Assembly (NCBI GenBank): GCA_023397905.1 | Contig: JAEWSZ010000194.1 | Span: forward strand, 1-40,591 | Reading direction: 5' to 3' | Origin: Bacillota bacterium | GTDB taxonomy: Bacteria > Bacillota > Clostridia > Acetivibrionales > DSM-1351 | DNA: 40,591 bases | Part shown: positions 9,054-16,509 of the stretch, piece by piece | How positions within the stretch are numbered: the stretch's first letter is position 1 | Layout of the letters: the number at the start of each line of letters is the position of its first letter | The notes under the pieces: generated by a model | What the model was told of the DNA's origin: nothing | Seen by the model: the letters and a program-made list of their open reading frames with translations, nothing else | Databases searched by the model: none | Program-made: the position numbers and the translations under genes

Positions 9054-11213
9054 TCATATTTCCAGCCACTTGCACTCCATAGGTCCCAATTCCACGGGAA
9101 CCTTTTCTCCGCCCGCTTTTGAAATAACCGTCTTCTGGGCCTCAAAGCTGTAGTTAACCGCTGCAAAGCAGCCCGCGTCAGGATATGCCGCGCATTCAAC
9201 CTCAATATTGTCACTGGACCATTCCCGCATCTGCGCTTCCTTGCCTGCAGCCCAGAAGACCGCCCTTGCAAGCAGCCTTGTATTCTGCATGCTGAAAGGC
9301 AACCCCGCTATGTATACCGACCTTCCCCCGCCGTATTCATTTGCCGCAAGGGCGCAGCTCATATTACGTACATCAAGTATTTCAGCTGTCTCACAGGCTT
9401 TATATATTGAATTCATGCCCTCTCCGTAGTCAATGTCCTCCTTGAGGTGGGCGGTTATAAAATGTCTGTCCTTCACAATGTTCACAGGCTTATTTCTGCT
9501 CACGGAATAGCCGGTTTCCTTCTGCACTCCCATAACGTCGGACAGCTGGAAAAATGCCCCGTTATATTCACAGGCCGAGGGCTCTCCCACCCCTATGAAA
9601 CCGCCTCCCTTATGAACCCATTCGCGGACTGCCGAGACTATCCGATCATCCTTCCAGTTCTCTCCGCCGGACCACGCCGTTCCGGCGTCCCCCGCGTTTA
9701 TGAGGACCCCCGTACCGGCGGATATTCCCGTTTCTCTTATGTCGTCAAAGCTGATAAATTCAATATCAAAGGGCAGTCCGGCCAGCGCCTCGAATATTCC
9801 CAGATATGAATAGCACCTCTGGTTCCAGAGGGAATGTGCCACCTGATGTGTCATCCAGGACCTGCGAACTCCCCAGGCATTGATAACCGCAACTTTGAAG
9901 GGCGCGCTGTATGGCCTGGTTCCCTTGCTCCTGTCATGAATAGCCCGGAATTCATTGCAGACCTCCTCAATGTGATCCACAAAAGACTTAAATTTCACAG
10001 CCAAGCTCAGATAGCCTCCGTACCCCATTCTCTGAGCAGGATTTCTCAAAAGCGCCCTTCTTGATCTCCTCCACACCTCTATGGACTCCCTCACCGGGTC
10101 CCCGCCTTCATGGAACACGTCCGGGAAAAAGTAGGGATAAAACCTGGCTTCAGTGGCTTTTACAGGAATGTCCGATATCATTCTGGTGGTAACTCCATCC
10201 CCGGCCGCTCCAACTACCGCGTCCAGGCCTATTTCTCCGAAATACTTTCCGTATGGCTCTGTTCCGGCCCAGTGGTCCCCCAGGAACATGATGGCCTTTT
10301 TCCCCGCTTTGTGAACCATTTTCACGCATTCTTTGGCAAATCCCGCAATGAAGCGCTGGTTGAAGTCCATCCAGTCCAGGTATTTAGAGGACGGAACCTT
10401 GAAGGGAGTGTTATAGTACCCCTTATCCACAAAGTCTTCCGGTTTCAGCCCGTATCCGTACTCTTTTTCAAACAGCTCCAAAGCCAGAGGGCTGACACAG
10501 CTGAGGTATCCGAACCAGTCCACCTGTCTTTCCTTTCCATTTTCGTCATATATGAGGTCAAAATTGTAAAAGAAGGTGGTAAATCTGACTATACTGGTCT
10601 GAGGGTGGTCTTTGAGCCACTGTTCCAGGACCTCAAGCAGGTGTTTTCCGGCCTTTGGATGCCGCGGGTCCACAGGAAGCCGATGCTCTTCCGTCCAATT
10701 GTTGGTCTTGTGGTTGTACATGGATACAGGCTCCCATATCTGCCATGCCAGAAAGCTGACGGTATACTTATGCCATTTTGCAGCGTTCCGCAGGGTAACC
10801 TTTCCCGTATCCGCATTAAAGGACCATTGGTCCGCGGGAACCGTTTCACCTGCGGTACGGTCGGTCACCTCCCACCATTGGGCGGGAGCATGCATGCAGT
10901 CTATCTCAAACTGCTCCTTGTAATAGCCCTTCATTATGTCTATTTCAATTTTATTTTCAAAAGCGGTAACTGCCTCTGACATCAGGTATATCTGCTGGAG
11001 GCAGTCCCTGTTTGCCTTGGCCCATTCATTGTCCTCCCTGATCAGGCACAGCGTGGAATAGACATCAAAGCCCATATTCGTTATTTCAGAGGACAGCTTT
11101 GTCCCGTCGCTGTCCCTTACCGCGTCTATACCCCATTTCTTTGCCAATTCAAGGATCTCTTTCTCCATTCCCTTTTCCGCCGGCAGGGTCACCCGCCCCG
11201 ATGTTTTGCTCAT
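9054..11213 (-). CDS. GH112 1,3-beta-galactosyl-N-acetylhexosamine phosphorylase
   Basis: The 719-residue length and sequence match the galacto-N-biose/lacto-N-biose phosphorylase family. The N-terminus has the phosphate-side motif AVRDSDGTKLS (Arg33). The (beta/alpha)8 domain follows with EPVSMYN (about 161-167) and GDHWAGTEP, whose Asp313 coincides, as I recall, with the general acid of the Bifidobacterium longum enzyme. A glutaminase-like fold (about 440-640) and a small C-terminal beta domain close it. Family members convert Gal-beta-1,3-GlcNAc or Gal-beta-1,3-GalNAc plus phosphate to galactose 1-phosphate plus the free hexosamine. Some relatives use galactosyl-rhamnose, so specificity is not certain. 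There is no signal peptide; it acts in the cytoplasm on what the adjacent ABC importer delivers. The ribosome site before ATG 11213 is weak (GGAAAGG at distance), but the family N-terminus supports this start. Confidence 0.93.
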   Translation of the reverse strand: MSKTSGRVTLPAEKGMEKEILELAKKWGIDAVRDSDGTKLSSEITNMGFDVYSTLCLIREDNEWAKANRDCLQQIYLMSEAVTAFENKIEIDIMKGYYKEQFEIDCMHAPAQWWEVTDRTAGETVPADQWSFNADTGKVTLRNAAKWHKYTVSFLAWQIWEPVSMYNHKTNNWTEEHRLPVDPRHPKAGKHLLEVLEQWLKDHPQTSIVRFTTFFYNFDLIYDENGKERQVDWFGYLSCVSPLALELFEKEYGYGLKPEDFVDKGYYNTPFKVPSSKYLDWMDFNQRFIAGFAKECVKMVHKAGKKAIMFLGDHWAGTEPYGKYFGEIGLDAVVGAAGDGVTTRMISDIPVKATEARFYPYFFPDVFHEGGDPVRESIEVWRRSRRALLRNPAQRMGYGGYLSLAVKFKSFVDHIEEVCNEFRAIHDRSKGTRPYSAPFKVAVINAWGVRRSWMTHQVAHSLWNQRCYSYLGIFEALAGLPFDIEFISFDDIRETGISAGTGVLINAGDAGTAWSGGENWKDDRIVSAVREWVHKGGGFIGVGEPSACEYNGAFFQLSDVMGVQKETGYSVSRNKPVNIVKDRHFITAHLKEDIDYGEGMNSIYKACETAEILDVRNMSCALAANEYGGGRSVYIAGLPFSMQNTRLLARAVFWAAGKEAQMREWSSDNIEVECAAYPDAGCFAAVNYSFEAQKTVISKAGGEKVPVELGPMECKWLEI

Positions 11214-11234
11214 ATAATATAATCAGCCTTTCCG

Positions 11235-11315
11235 GAGTTATTGAAAAATTATACAACTTCAATGGATTTATAAATCTCACATATATTTCACCTGTATCAA
11301 ATTCTGCAATAACTC
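11235..11315. repeat. Widely spaced inverted repeat between permease and phosphorylase genes
   Basis: GAGTTATTG at 11235-11243 is complementary to CAATAACTC at 11307-11315, with 63 nt of AT-rich sequence between. The arms fill most of the 129-nt gap between the second permease and the GH112 gene. An RNA stem here could stabilise or separate parts of the operon transcript. No T-run follows, so I do not call it a terminator. Confidence 0.3.
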
Positions 11316-11342
11316 TCCTTTAAAATTTTATATTCCCATACT

Positions 11343-12191
11343 CTAACCCTTAAGCCCGCCCAGCTGCATTCCTTTGGTGAGCTTATCCTGTGTCAGCACG
11401 TAAACTATAATTGTGGGCACAAGCACTATTACCAGCCCTGCGAACAGAGCTCCCCAATCGGTGGCATAGCGCTGTATCTCCATGAGGTTCGCCAGCCCTA
11501 TGGGCAAGGTCTTCTTTGAATCTGTGGATATGATGGTAAGCGCCAGGGGAAACTCATTCCAGAAGGCAAAGAAGCTGAATATGACCACTGTGATTATGCC
11601 TGGCTTTGCCAGTGGCACAATTATTTTTACAAAGGCCCCCGCATATCCGCACCCGTCTATCATGGCCGAGTGCTCATAATCCTTCGGAATCCCTTTCATG
11701 AAGCTGATAAGCAGATAAATTGAAAAAGGCAGCTGCGACACCGCGTAAACCAGTGAGAGCCAGAAGCGGTTGTCATTCATATGAAGCCTGGTCATAAGCA
11801 GGAACAGGGGGATTATTATAAACGTAATCTGCACGAATATACCGCCCATATAGACATTCTTTATAAATCTATTGAAAGGAAACTCAAACCTCGCCAGTGC
11901 ATATGCCGCAGATACGGCCATAATAACAAGAAAGAAGATCGACCCCAGTGTGACCAGCACCGAATTGACCGAATAGCTTCCGATATTTGCCTTTGTAAAT
12001 GCAGTAACGTAATTTACCGCGTTCAGTCCCTTTGGCAGCAGCCAGGGATTACCCATTATTTCCGTATTTGTTTTAAAGGACGTCAAAATGGTCCACAGCA
12101 GAGGATATACCACCATAACCGTATTGACCAGCAGAACGATTCTGAATATGACCCCCGCTATTTTATCAAGAACTTTCCTATTGCGTTTCAT
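11343..12191 (-). CDS. ABC sugar-import permease, MalG type
   Basis: The 282-residue protein has about six membrane helices. The cytoplasmic EAA-type loop is at about 172-198 (YEHSAMIDGCGYAGAF, ending IIVPLAKPG), the contact point for the ATPase. It belongs to the MalG/CUT1 family of carbohydrate ABC permeases. ATG 12191 follows GGAGG. It is the second permease of the operon, 79 nt after the first, with a stem-loop at the junction. The gene is normal in length and shows no damage. Substrate is inferred from the neighbouring GH112 and GH29 enzymes: probably a short galactosyl-hexosamine glycan, possibly fucosylated. Confidence 0.94.
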   Translation of the reverse strand: MKRNRKVLDKIAGVIFRIVLLVNTVMVVYPLLWTILTSFKTNTEIMGNPWLLPKGLNAVNYVTAFTKANIGSYSVNSVLVTLGSIFFLVIMAVSAAYALARFEFPFNRFIKNVYMGGIFVQITFIIIPLFLLMTRLHMNDNRFWLSLVYAVSQLPFSIYLLISFMKGIPKDYEHSAMIDGCGYAGAFVKIIVPLAKPGIITVVIFSFFAFWNEFPLALTIISTDSKKTLPIGLANLMEIQRYATDWGALFAGLVIVLVPTIIVYVLTQDKLTKGMQLGGLKG

Positions 12192-12233
12192 AAGGCCTCC
12201 ATCAAGTAGTATTAAAACCCGTTTGCAAGCTGT

Positions 12234-12279
12234 GAAGCGTGGGAAGACGGTTGAAGCATCCGGTCCTCTCTCACGCTTC
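12234..12279 (-). repeat. Intercistronic stem-loop between the two permease genes
   Basis: GAAGCGTG at 12234-12241 pairs with CACGCTTC at 12272-12279, an 8-bp stem with a 30-nt loop. The stem includes the last codons and stop of the upstream permease. It may slow 3' decay or affect translation of the next gene. There is no T-run. Confidence 0.35.
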
Positions 12280-13146
12280 GCCTGTAAGTTTATTGCTTAG
12301 GATTGAAAGAATAATGGAAATTGTAAACACAAATACCGCCACAGCCATTGCAAATCCGAAGTTTGCATTCATTGCATGCTTGTACATGTATGTCAGCAGC
12401 ACTTCCGAATCCCTGTCGGGGCCGCTGTCCGTCATAACCCTTACTATTGTAAAGCTGTTGGTTATTACCCCGTTTATGGCAAATATGATGGTAGTTTTTA
12501 TGATGTCCCAGAGAAGGGGCACTGTTATTGCCCAGAAGCTCTGAATTCCGGTGGCGCCGTCAATGGACGAGGCTTCGTACAGCTCCCTGGATATGCCGTC
12601 GATGCCTGCTATGTACATGACCATATAATATCCTGCGGCCTGCCATATCATGGTTGCGGCTATGGCCCACATGACCGTGTCCCTGTTTCCCAGGACCGGA
12701 ATGCTCAGGTCTCCCATTCCCAGCAGATGCAGCAGTGGATTTACCACGCCCATAGTGGGATGGTATATGAAGGACCAGAGGATCGCTATTACAACAAAGG
12801 ATAAAATACTCGGAAAGAAAAATACAACCCTGTAAAAGCTGCTTTCCTTTATTCTGCCGGAAGTTAGCATTGCGGCAAAAAACAGCGCGGTCAGAATCGT
12901 GGGCACTCCCGATACTATCATCAGAAAACCGGTATTCTTCAGCGCTATGTAAAAAACCTCATCCTGAAACATGGCCTTAAAATTGCCTAATCCAATAAAC
13001 CGGGAGGCATTGCCAAGACCGCTGTCCTGGTATAGGGAGCTTACAAAAACCTTGACAGTGGGATATATTATGAATAAGGCGAAAAGTATCAGAGAAGGCA
13101 GGACGCATGAGGCCAGGAATAAATTCCTTTTAATTTTGTTATTCAT
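12271..13146 (-). CDS. ABC sugar-import permease, MalF/UgpA type
   Basis: The 291-residue permease has six predicted helices, with an N-terminal helix at about 9-31 and the EAA loop at about 190-212 (YEASSIDGATGIQSFW, then ITVPLL). It matches the MalF/UgpA/LacF half of CUT1 sugar importers. It lies 108 nt after the binding-protein gene, across a strong GC-rich stem-loop. The ribosome site before ATG 13146 is weak (GGGTG), so expression may be lower than that of the binding protein. Together with the MalG-type permease and the lipoprotein it forms an importer that lacks its own ATPase gene in this window. Confidence 0.94.
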   Translation of the reverse strand: MNNKIKRNLFLASCVLPSLILFALFIIYPTVKVFVSSLYQDSGLGNASRFIGLGNFKAMFQDEVFYIALKNTGFLMIVSGVPTILTALFFAAMLTSGRIKESSFYRVVFFFPSILSFVVIAILWSFIYHPTMGVVNPLLHLLGMGDLSIPVLGNRDTVMWAIAATMIWQAAGYYMVMYIAGIDGISRELYEASSIDGATGIQSFWAITVPLLWDIIKTTIIFAINGVITNSFTIVRVMTDSGPDRDSEVLLTYMYKHAMNANFGFAMAVAVFVFTISIILSILSNKLTGEA

Positions 13147-13173
13147 TAGATGTTCACACCCTGTTTTAAATTA

Positions 13174-13200
13174 CCGCCGGAGAGAAGTACCCTCCGGCGG
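13174..13200 (-). repeat. Strong stem-loop between binding-protein and permease genes
   Basis: CCGCCGGAG (13174-13182) and CTCCGGCGG (13192-13200) form a perfect 9-bp GC-rich stem with a 9-nt loop. It lies 55 nt past the binding-protein stop. On the minus strand the stem is followed by TAATTTAAAAC rather than a T-run, so termination would be partial at most. Similar hairpins in other sugar operons protect the binding-protein message, giving excess binding protein over permease. Confidence 0.6.
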
Positions 13201-13254
13201 CTAAATCCAATTGCTTCACTATATTTTTTTACTTTTGGGATGTACTTTTTGCGC

Positions 13255-14685
13255 TCAATTGGCTTTGGCCAATTCGTCCCGGACCTGGGCATATATCTTT
13301 TCCAGCTTCTCGGTATACTGCTGTACAGTCATCTGCTTGTTCATTATGCTTGAGAAGGGCTTGTAAATTTCGTCAGAAATGTTTATATTGCTTCCGTTGG
13401 CAACAGGCTTCAAGGCCCCTACTACGGGCTGCATTCCGCCTTCGACCGCCTTATAGCAGTTGTATGCCGAAGGAGTTATGTAGTCCTTTACCATATCGGT
13501 GGCGCCCTTGACGGCCATAACAGCCTGAGCTTTCTTTCCGTTGAGCTTGACTCCGGTATCGGTGTATACGAATTTCATGAATTCCTTTGCCAGCTCCGGA
13601 TTTTTCGATTTTGCCGGAATATACATCTGTTCCACGCTTACAAGCGCTATTGTTGGATCTCCCGCGTTAAATCCGGGGACTCCGGCAAATCCGAACTGGA
13701 AGCCTTCCTCTCTCGGAGCGTCCTTCATCTCACCTTCAAACCAGCTTCCGTTTACGCAGAACATTGCCTTTCCCTGCATAAAGGATGTCTGGGCCTGGGT
13801 GTGGTTAAGTGCAACGGTACCCTTCATAAGGGCGTTGTCTGTATTGGCGATCCTTGAAAACAAATCCATGGTCTTGGACGCCGCTTCCGATTTCCAGAAG
13901 CCTTCGGTGTAGCCGGTGAAATCGTCAACCGCTTTCTGGCCGCCTGCCGCATACAGGGCCGGAATGAGGACTTCCTCCAGATATCCCGGATAAATGCCCT
14001 GATATGTGAATAATGCCCTTCCGTCCGCCTTTGCCTTGTCATTCATGGCAAAGAATTCATCCCAGGTCTTGGGCACGCTGTAGCCCTTCTGGTCAAAATA
14101 GGTTTTGTTATACCACAAACCCATAACTCCGTAGTTGTACGGGGCAAGATATATCTTGCCGTCGCCGTAAGGCGAGCAATAGGATGTGTCCAGGAAACCC
14201 GGAAGTATGATATCCCTTATGTTGGAATCCTTATCAAGCGCTTTACTGTCAAACACATCCGTAATATCCATTATGGCCTTGTCTTTAATCAGACCCTTTG
14301 TCACTCCCGAGGGGTCCCCGTCATTCAGATAAATGAAATCCGGCGGATTTCCTGCCACAATGCTCGGCTTAATCATATCGCCCAGCTTCGGATTTGCGGT
14401 GATATTGATCTTGGTGCCCGGATACTGTTCCATGAATTTTGCCGCAAGAGCGTCCCAGAAATCCCTTCCGTATGCGCCCTGGAATATTGCGATATTCAAT
14501 TCCTTATTTGCAAATTCTTTTACCCCGCTGCTGGTTTCAGCCGCCTGACCGGCAGTGGAGCCGCTGCTTGCCGACGGTTCCGGCGACTGAGATGCCGTGT
14601 CCGAAGAACCGCAGCCGGCTGCCAGGGATGCCGTAAATACCAGTGCCAGAAGCAGGGACATGCCTTTCTTGAATATGCTTTTCAT
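13255..14685 (-). CDS. ABC sugar-binding lipoprotein
   Basis: The 476-residue protein starts with a lipoprotein signal peptide whose lipobox LAAGC places the lipidated cysteine at residue 25. A Ser/Thr/Ala-rich linker (about 26-55) follows. The rest is a family-1 extracellular solute-binding domain (NIAIFQGAYGRDFWDAL; IYLAPYNYGVMGLWYNK; MFCVNGSWFEGEM). The protein sits on the outer face of the membrane and hands sugar to the two permeases encoded next. ATG 14685 follows GGGAGAGGATGAA. It is the first gene of the import, phosphorylase and fucosidase operon, preceded by a promoter candidate at 14728-14755. The ligand is inferred from the operon enzymes. Confidence 0.95.
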   Translation of the reverse strand: MKSIFKKGMSLLLALVFTASLAAGCGSSDTASQSPEPSASSGSTAGQAAETSSGVKEFANKELNIAIFQGAYGRDFWDALAAKFMEQYPGTKINITANPKLGDMIKPSIVAGNPPDFIYLNDGDPSGVTKGLIKDKAIMDITDVFDSKALDKDSNIRDIILPGFLDTSYCSPYGDGKIYLAPYNYGVMGLWYNKTYFDQKGYSVPKTWDEFFAMNDKAKADGRALFTYQGIYPGYLEEVLIPALYAAGGQKAVDDFTGYTEGFWKSEAASKTMDLFSRIANTDNALMKGTVALNHTQAQTSFMQGKAMFCVNGSWFEGEMKDAPREEGFQFGFAGVPGFNAGDPTIALVSVEQMYIPAKSKNPELAKEFMKFVYTDTGVKLNGKKAQAVMAVKGATDMVKDYITPSAYNCYKAVEGGMQPVVGALKPVANGSNINISDEIYKPFSSIMNKQMTVQQYTEKLEKIYAQVRDELAKAN

Positions 14686-14727
14686 TTCATCCTCTCCCTT
14701 TATATGATGATTTCGTTCATATGTATA

Positions 14728-14755
14728 ATGATAGACCTGAAAAACGCCTTGTTAA
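14728..14755 (-). promoter_or_regulatory. Candidate promoter of the sugar-import operon
   Basis: On the minus strand TTAACA (14750-14755) and TATCAT (14728-14733) are 16 nt apart, each one base from the sigma-A consensus. The site lies about 45 nt upstream of the binding-protein ATG and downstream of the terminator that ends the preceding regulator gene. Confidence 0.45.
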
Positions 14756-14844
14756 ATTAATATTTCTATGAAGAATATAGACTATTCTGAGCAAATTCCA
14801 TAAAGATTTTTCCGGCTGACCCATGTTTGATTTATTATAAAAAA

Positions 14845-14883
14845 ATATATACTATTTTATCTTTTTAACAAAATAGTATATAT
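14845..14883 (-). terminator. Terminator after the second response regulator
   Basis: Two perfect 14-bp arms (14845-14858 and 14870-14883) enclose an 11-nt loop. Read on the minus strand, the stem runs into an uninterrupted T-run. The stem is AT-rich but long. It lies 45 nt after the stop of the regulator at 14929 and separates the two-component genes from the sugar-import operon. Confidence 0.8.
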
Positions 14884-14928
14884 GGTCGATGAAAATCCTC
14901 TTTGTTGTGATAACCTTACAGGCAATGC

Positions 14929-16509
14929 TCATGGCCTGTGCTTTATTTCCTTCGGGGTTATACCGAAATACTTTTTAAAGAGCCTATTGAAATAGAACTG
15001 GTCGTCTATGCCCACCGCAGCCGCGGCTTCCTTTATAAGGCAATCCTTTGAGTCAAGCAGCTCATATGCCTTCTTCATTTTTAACTCGTTGATATAATCT
15101 ATGATACTTTTTCCCACGTCTGTTTTAAAAATCCTGCAAAGGTATGTGTCGGTCATACTGACTGTCTTTGCGATCTGAGGCACCGAAATCTTGCGGCTTA
15201 TATTTTCCTCAATATACCTCAGAGCTTCTCTCACTTCCCTCCTGTAATTCCTCTGATTTCCCGTCCTGAGAGCCGCAGTCTCCACAATATTACCCAGTGC
15301 TGCCAGCAGCCCGGATTGGGACGCCGCCGAAAATATAATGTCCTCATCGTTGTCGTATTCGTCAAACACCTCGTCGCCGCAGTATCCGTTGTTTATCAAT
15401 TTCTTTTCCACATCCCGCAATACCCGCTTTACCAGTTTTTTTAACCTGTATGGGTTCAGCAGGCTTCCGGCACCCTCCGCAATAATGCCTTCAAAGCTTT
15501 TCATAACATTTTCCGTATGCCCTGCAATCATCTGGGAATAAATATTTTCAACCGCCGGTAACGCGGCCTCTCTCACTCTTTTTTCATCATTGACCGGAAG
15601 CCGGTCATTTAATATGGACGTTCCGTTAAAGCTTTCATAAAACAACAGTTCCAGCGCTTTTTTACATTTCGCCATTTCATTTAAAACAGAGTTTTTGTCT
15701 TTGACAGGCTCCCCGTAAACTATCCCTATTCTTAGATTGAAGTACATGTTGGACAGCTCCAGTATCCGGTCCGCAGCCTCTTTTGACTTCATTATGTCCG
15801 AAGCGGCGCTCATATTTACTGCAATAAACACCGTGTTGGGTTCATACTCGGCCACCGCCTGCCAGTTGCATGCGCCGAATATGTTCCCGGTTATATTCCT
15901 TATGATGTCGCTCAGGCTTTGCCCTGTCTTTTTCAAGGTCTCCTCATCCTTGCAGGCGGCAGCAAAAATCTGCAGGCGGCAGTCCTCTTCCATTCCTAAT
16001 ATTTCCGGAATGCCGCCTGTTCTCTCCGCAAGCTGATCTTCACCGGCGGCCAGCAATTCCCTTATGGCCTCGTTCCGCCTTAAATCCATATCCTTCCGGT
16101 CCGCGGGGACGATCTTTTCATAGCCTCTCTTCTTTATGAGCTTTTCCTTGATCTCCTCCAGCACCCTCATAAAGTCGTCCGACTTCACCGTCACCTTCAG
16201 GATATAGTCATGTGCCCCGTATTTCATGGCTTCCCTGACCAGTTCGAAATCGTTGTAATTGCTCAGAACCAGGATTTCTCCGCCATAGTCCATCTGCTTC
16301 AGTTTTTTAATGAATTCTATCCCGTCCATGTGAGGCATTTTTAAATCTGTGATGACAATATCCGGCGGCGACTTCTCACATATCTGCAGGGCCCTGGCGC
16401 CGTCCGATGCGGTTCCCGCCAGTTCAAATCCGCTGTCCCCCCACTTGATCATTGATTTTATGGCGAGTTTTACTATTTTTTCGTCATCCACGATCAGAAC
16501 ACTGTACAT
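14929..16509 (-). CDS. YesN-type AraC-family response regulator
   Basis: This is a receiver domain (about 1-120; Asp8/Asp9, phospho-acceptor Asp55 in VITDLKMP, then VLSNYNDFEL and YILKVTV), a long linker, and a C-terminal AraC helix-turn-helix ending FYFNRLFKKYFGITPKEI. The usual conserved Lys-Pro after the fifth beta strand reads Lys-Val here. Two in-frame ATGs compete: 16515 touches the GGAGGAGG site, while 16509 lies about 7 nt beyond it. I prefer 16509 (526 residues); the alternative adds two residues. The gene overlaps the kinase end by 26 nt, so translation is coupled. It sits immediately upstream of the sugar-import operon and is its most likely activator. Confidence 0.95.
   Translation of the reverse strand: MYSVLIVDDEKIVKLAIKSMIKWGDSGFELAGTASDGARALQICEKSPPDIVITDLKMPHMDGIEFIKKLKQMDYGGEILVLSNYNDFELVREAMKYGAHDYILKVTVKSDDFMRVLEEIKEKLIKKRGYEKIVPADRKDMDLRRNEAIRELLAAGEDQLAERTGGIPEILGMEEDCRLQIFAAACKDEETLKKTGQSLSDIIRNITGNIFGACNWQAVAEYEPNTVFIAVNMSAASDIMKSKEAADRILELSNMYFNLRIGIVYGEPVKDKNSVLNEMAKCKKALELLFYESFNGTSILNDRLPVNDEKRVREAALPAVENIYSQMIAGHTENVMKSFEGIIAEGAGSLLNPYRLKKLVKRVLRDVEKKLINNGYCGDEVFDEYDNDEDIIFSAASQSGLLAALGNIVETAALRTGNQRNYRREVREALRYIEENISRKISVPQIAKTVSMTDTYLCRIFKTDVGKSIIDYINELKMKKAYELLDSKDCLIKEAAAAVGIDDQFYFNRLFKKYFGITPKEIKHRP

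Noticed and set aside
8984..9271. Longer N-terminus for the GH29 protein (start at 9271)
   Set aside because: It would run 218 bases into the GH112 gene, has low-complexity Arg-rich sequence, and a well-placed ATG with a good ribosome site exists at 8983.
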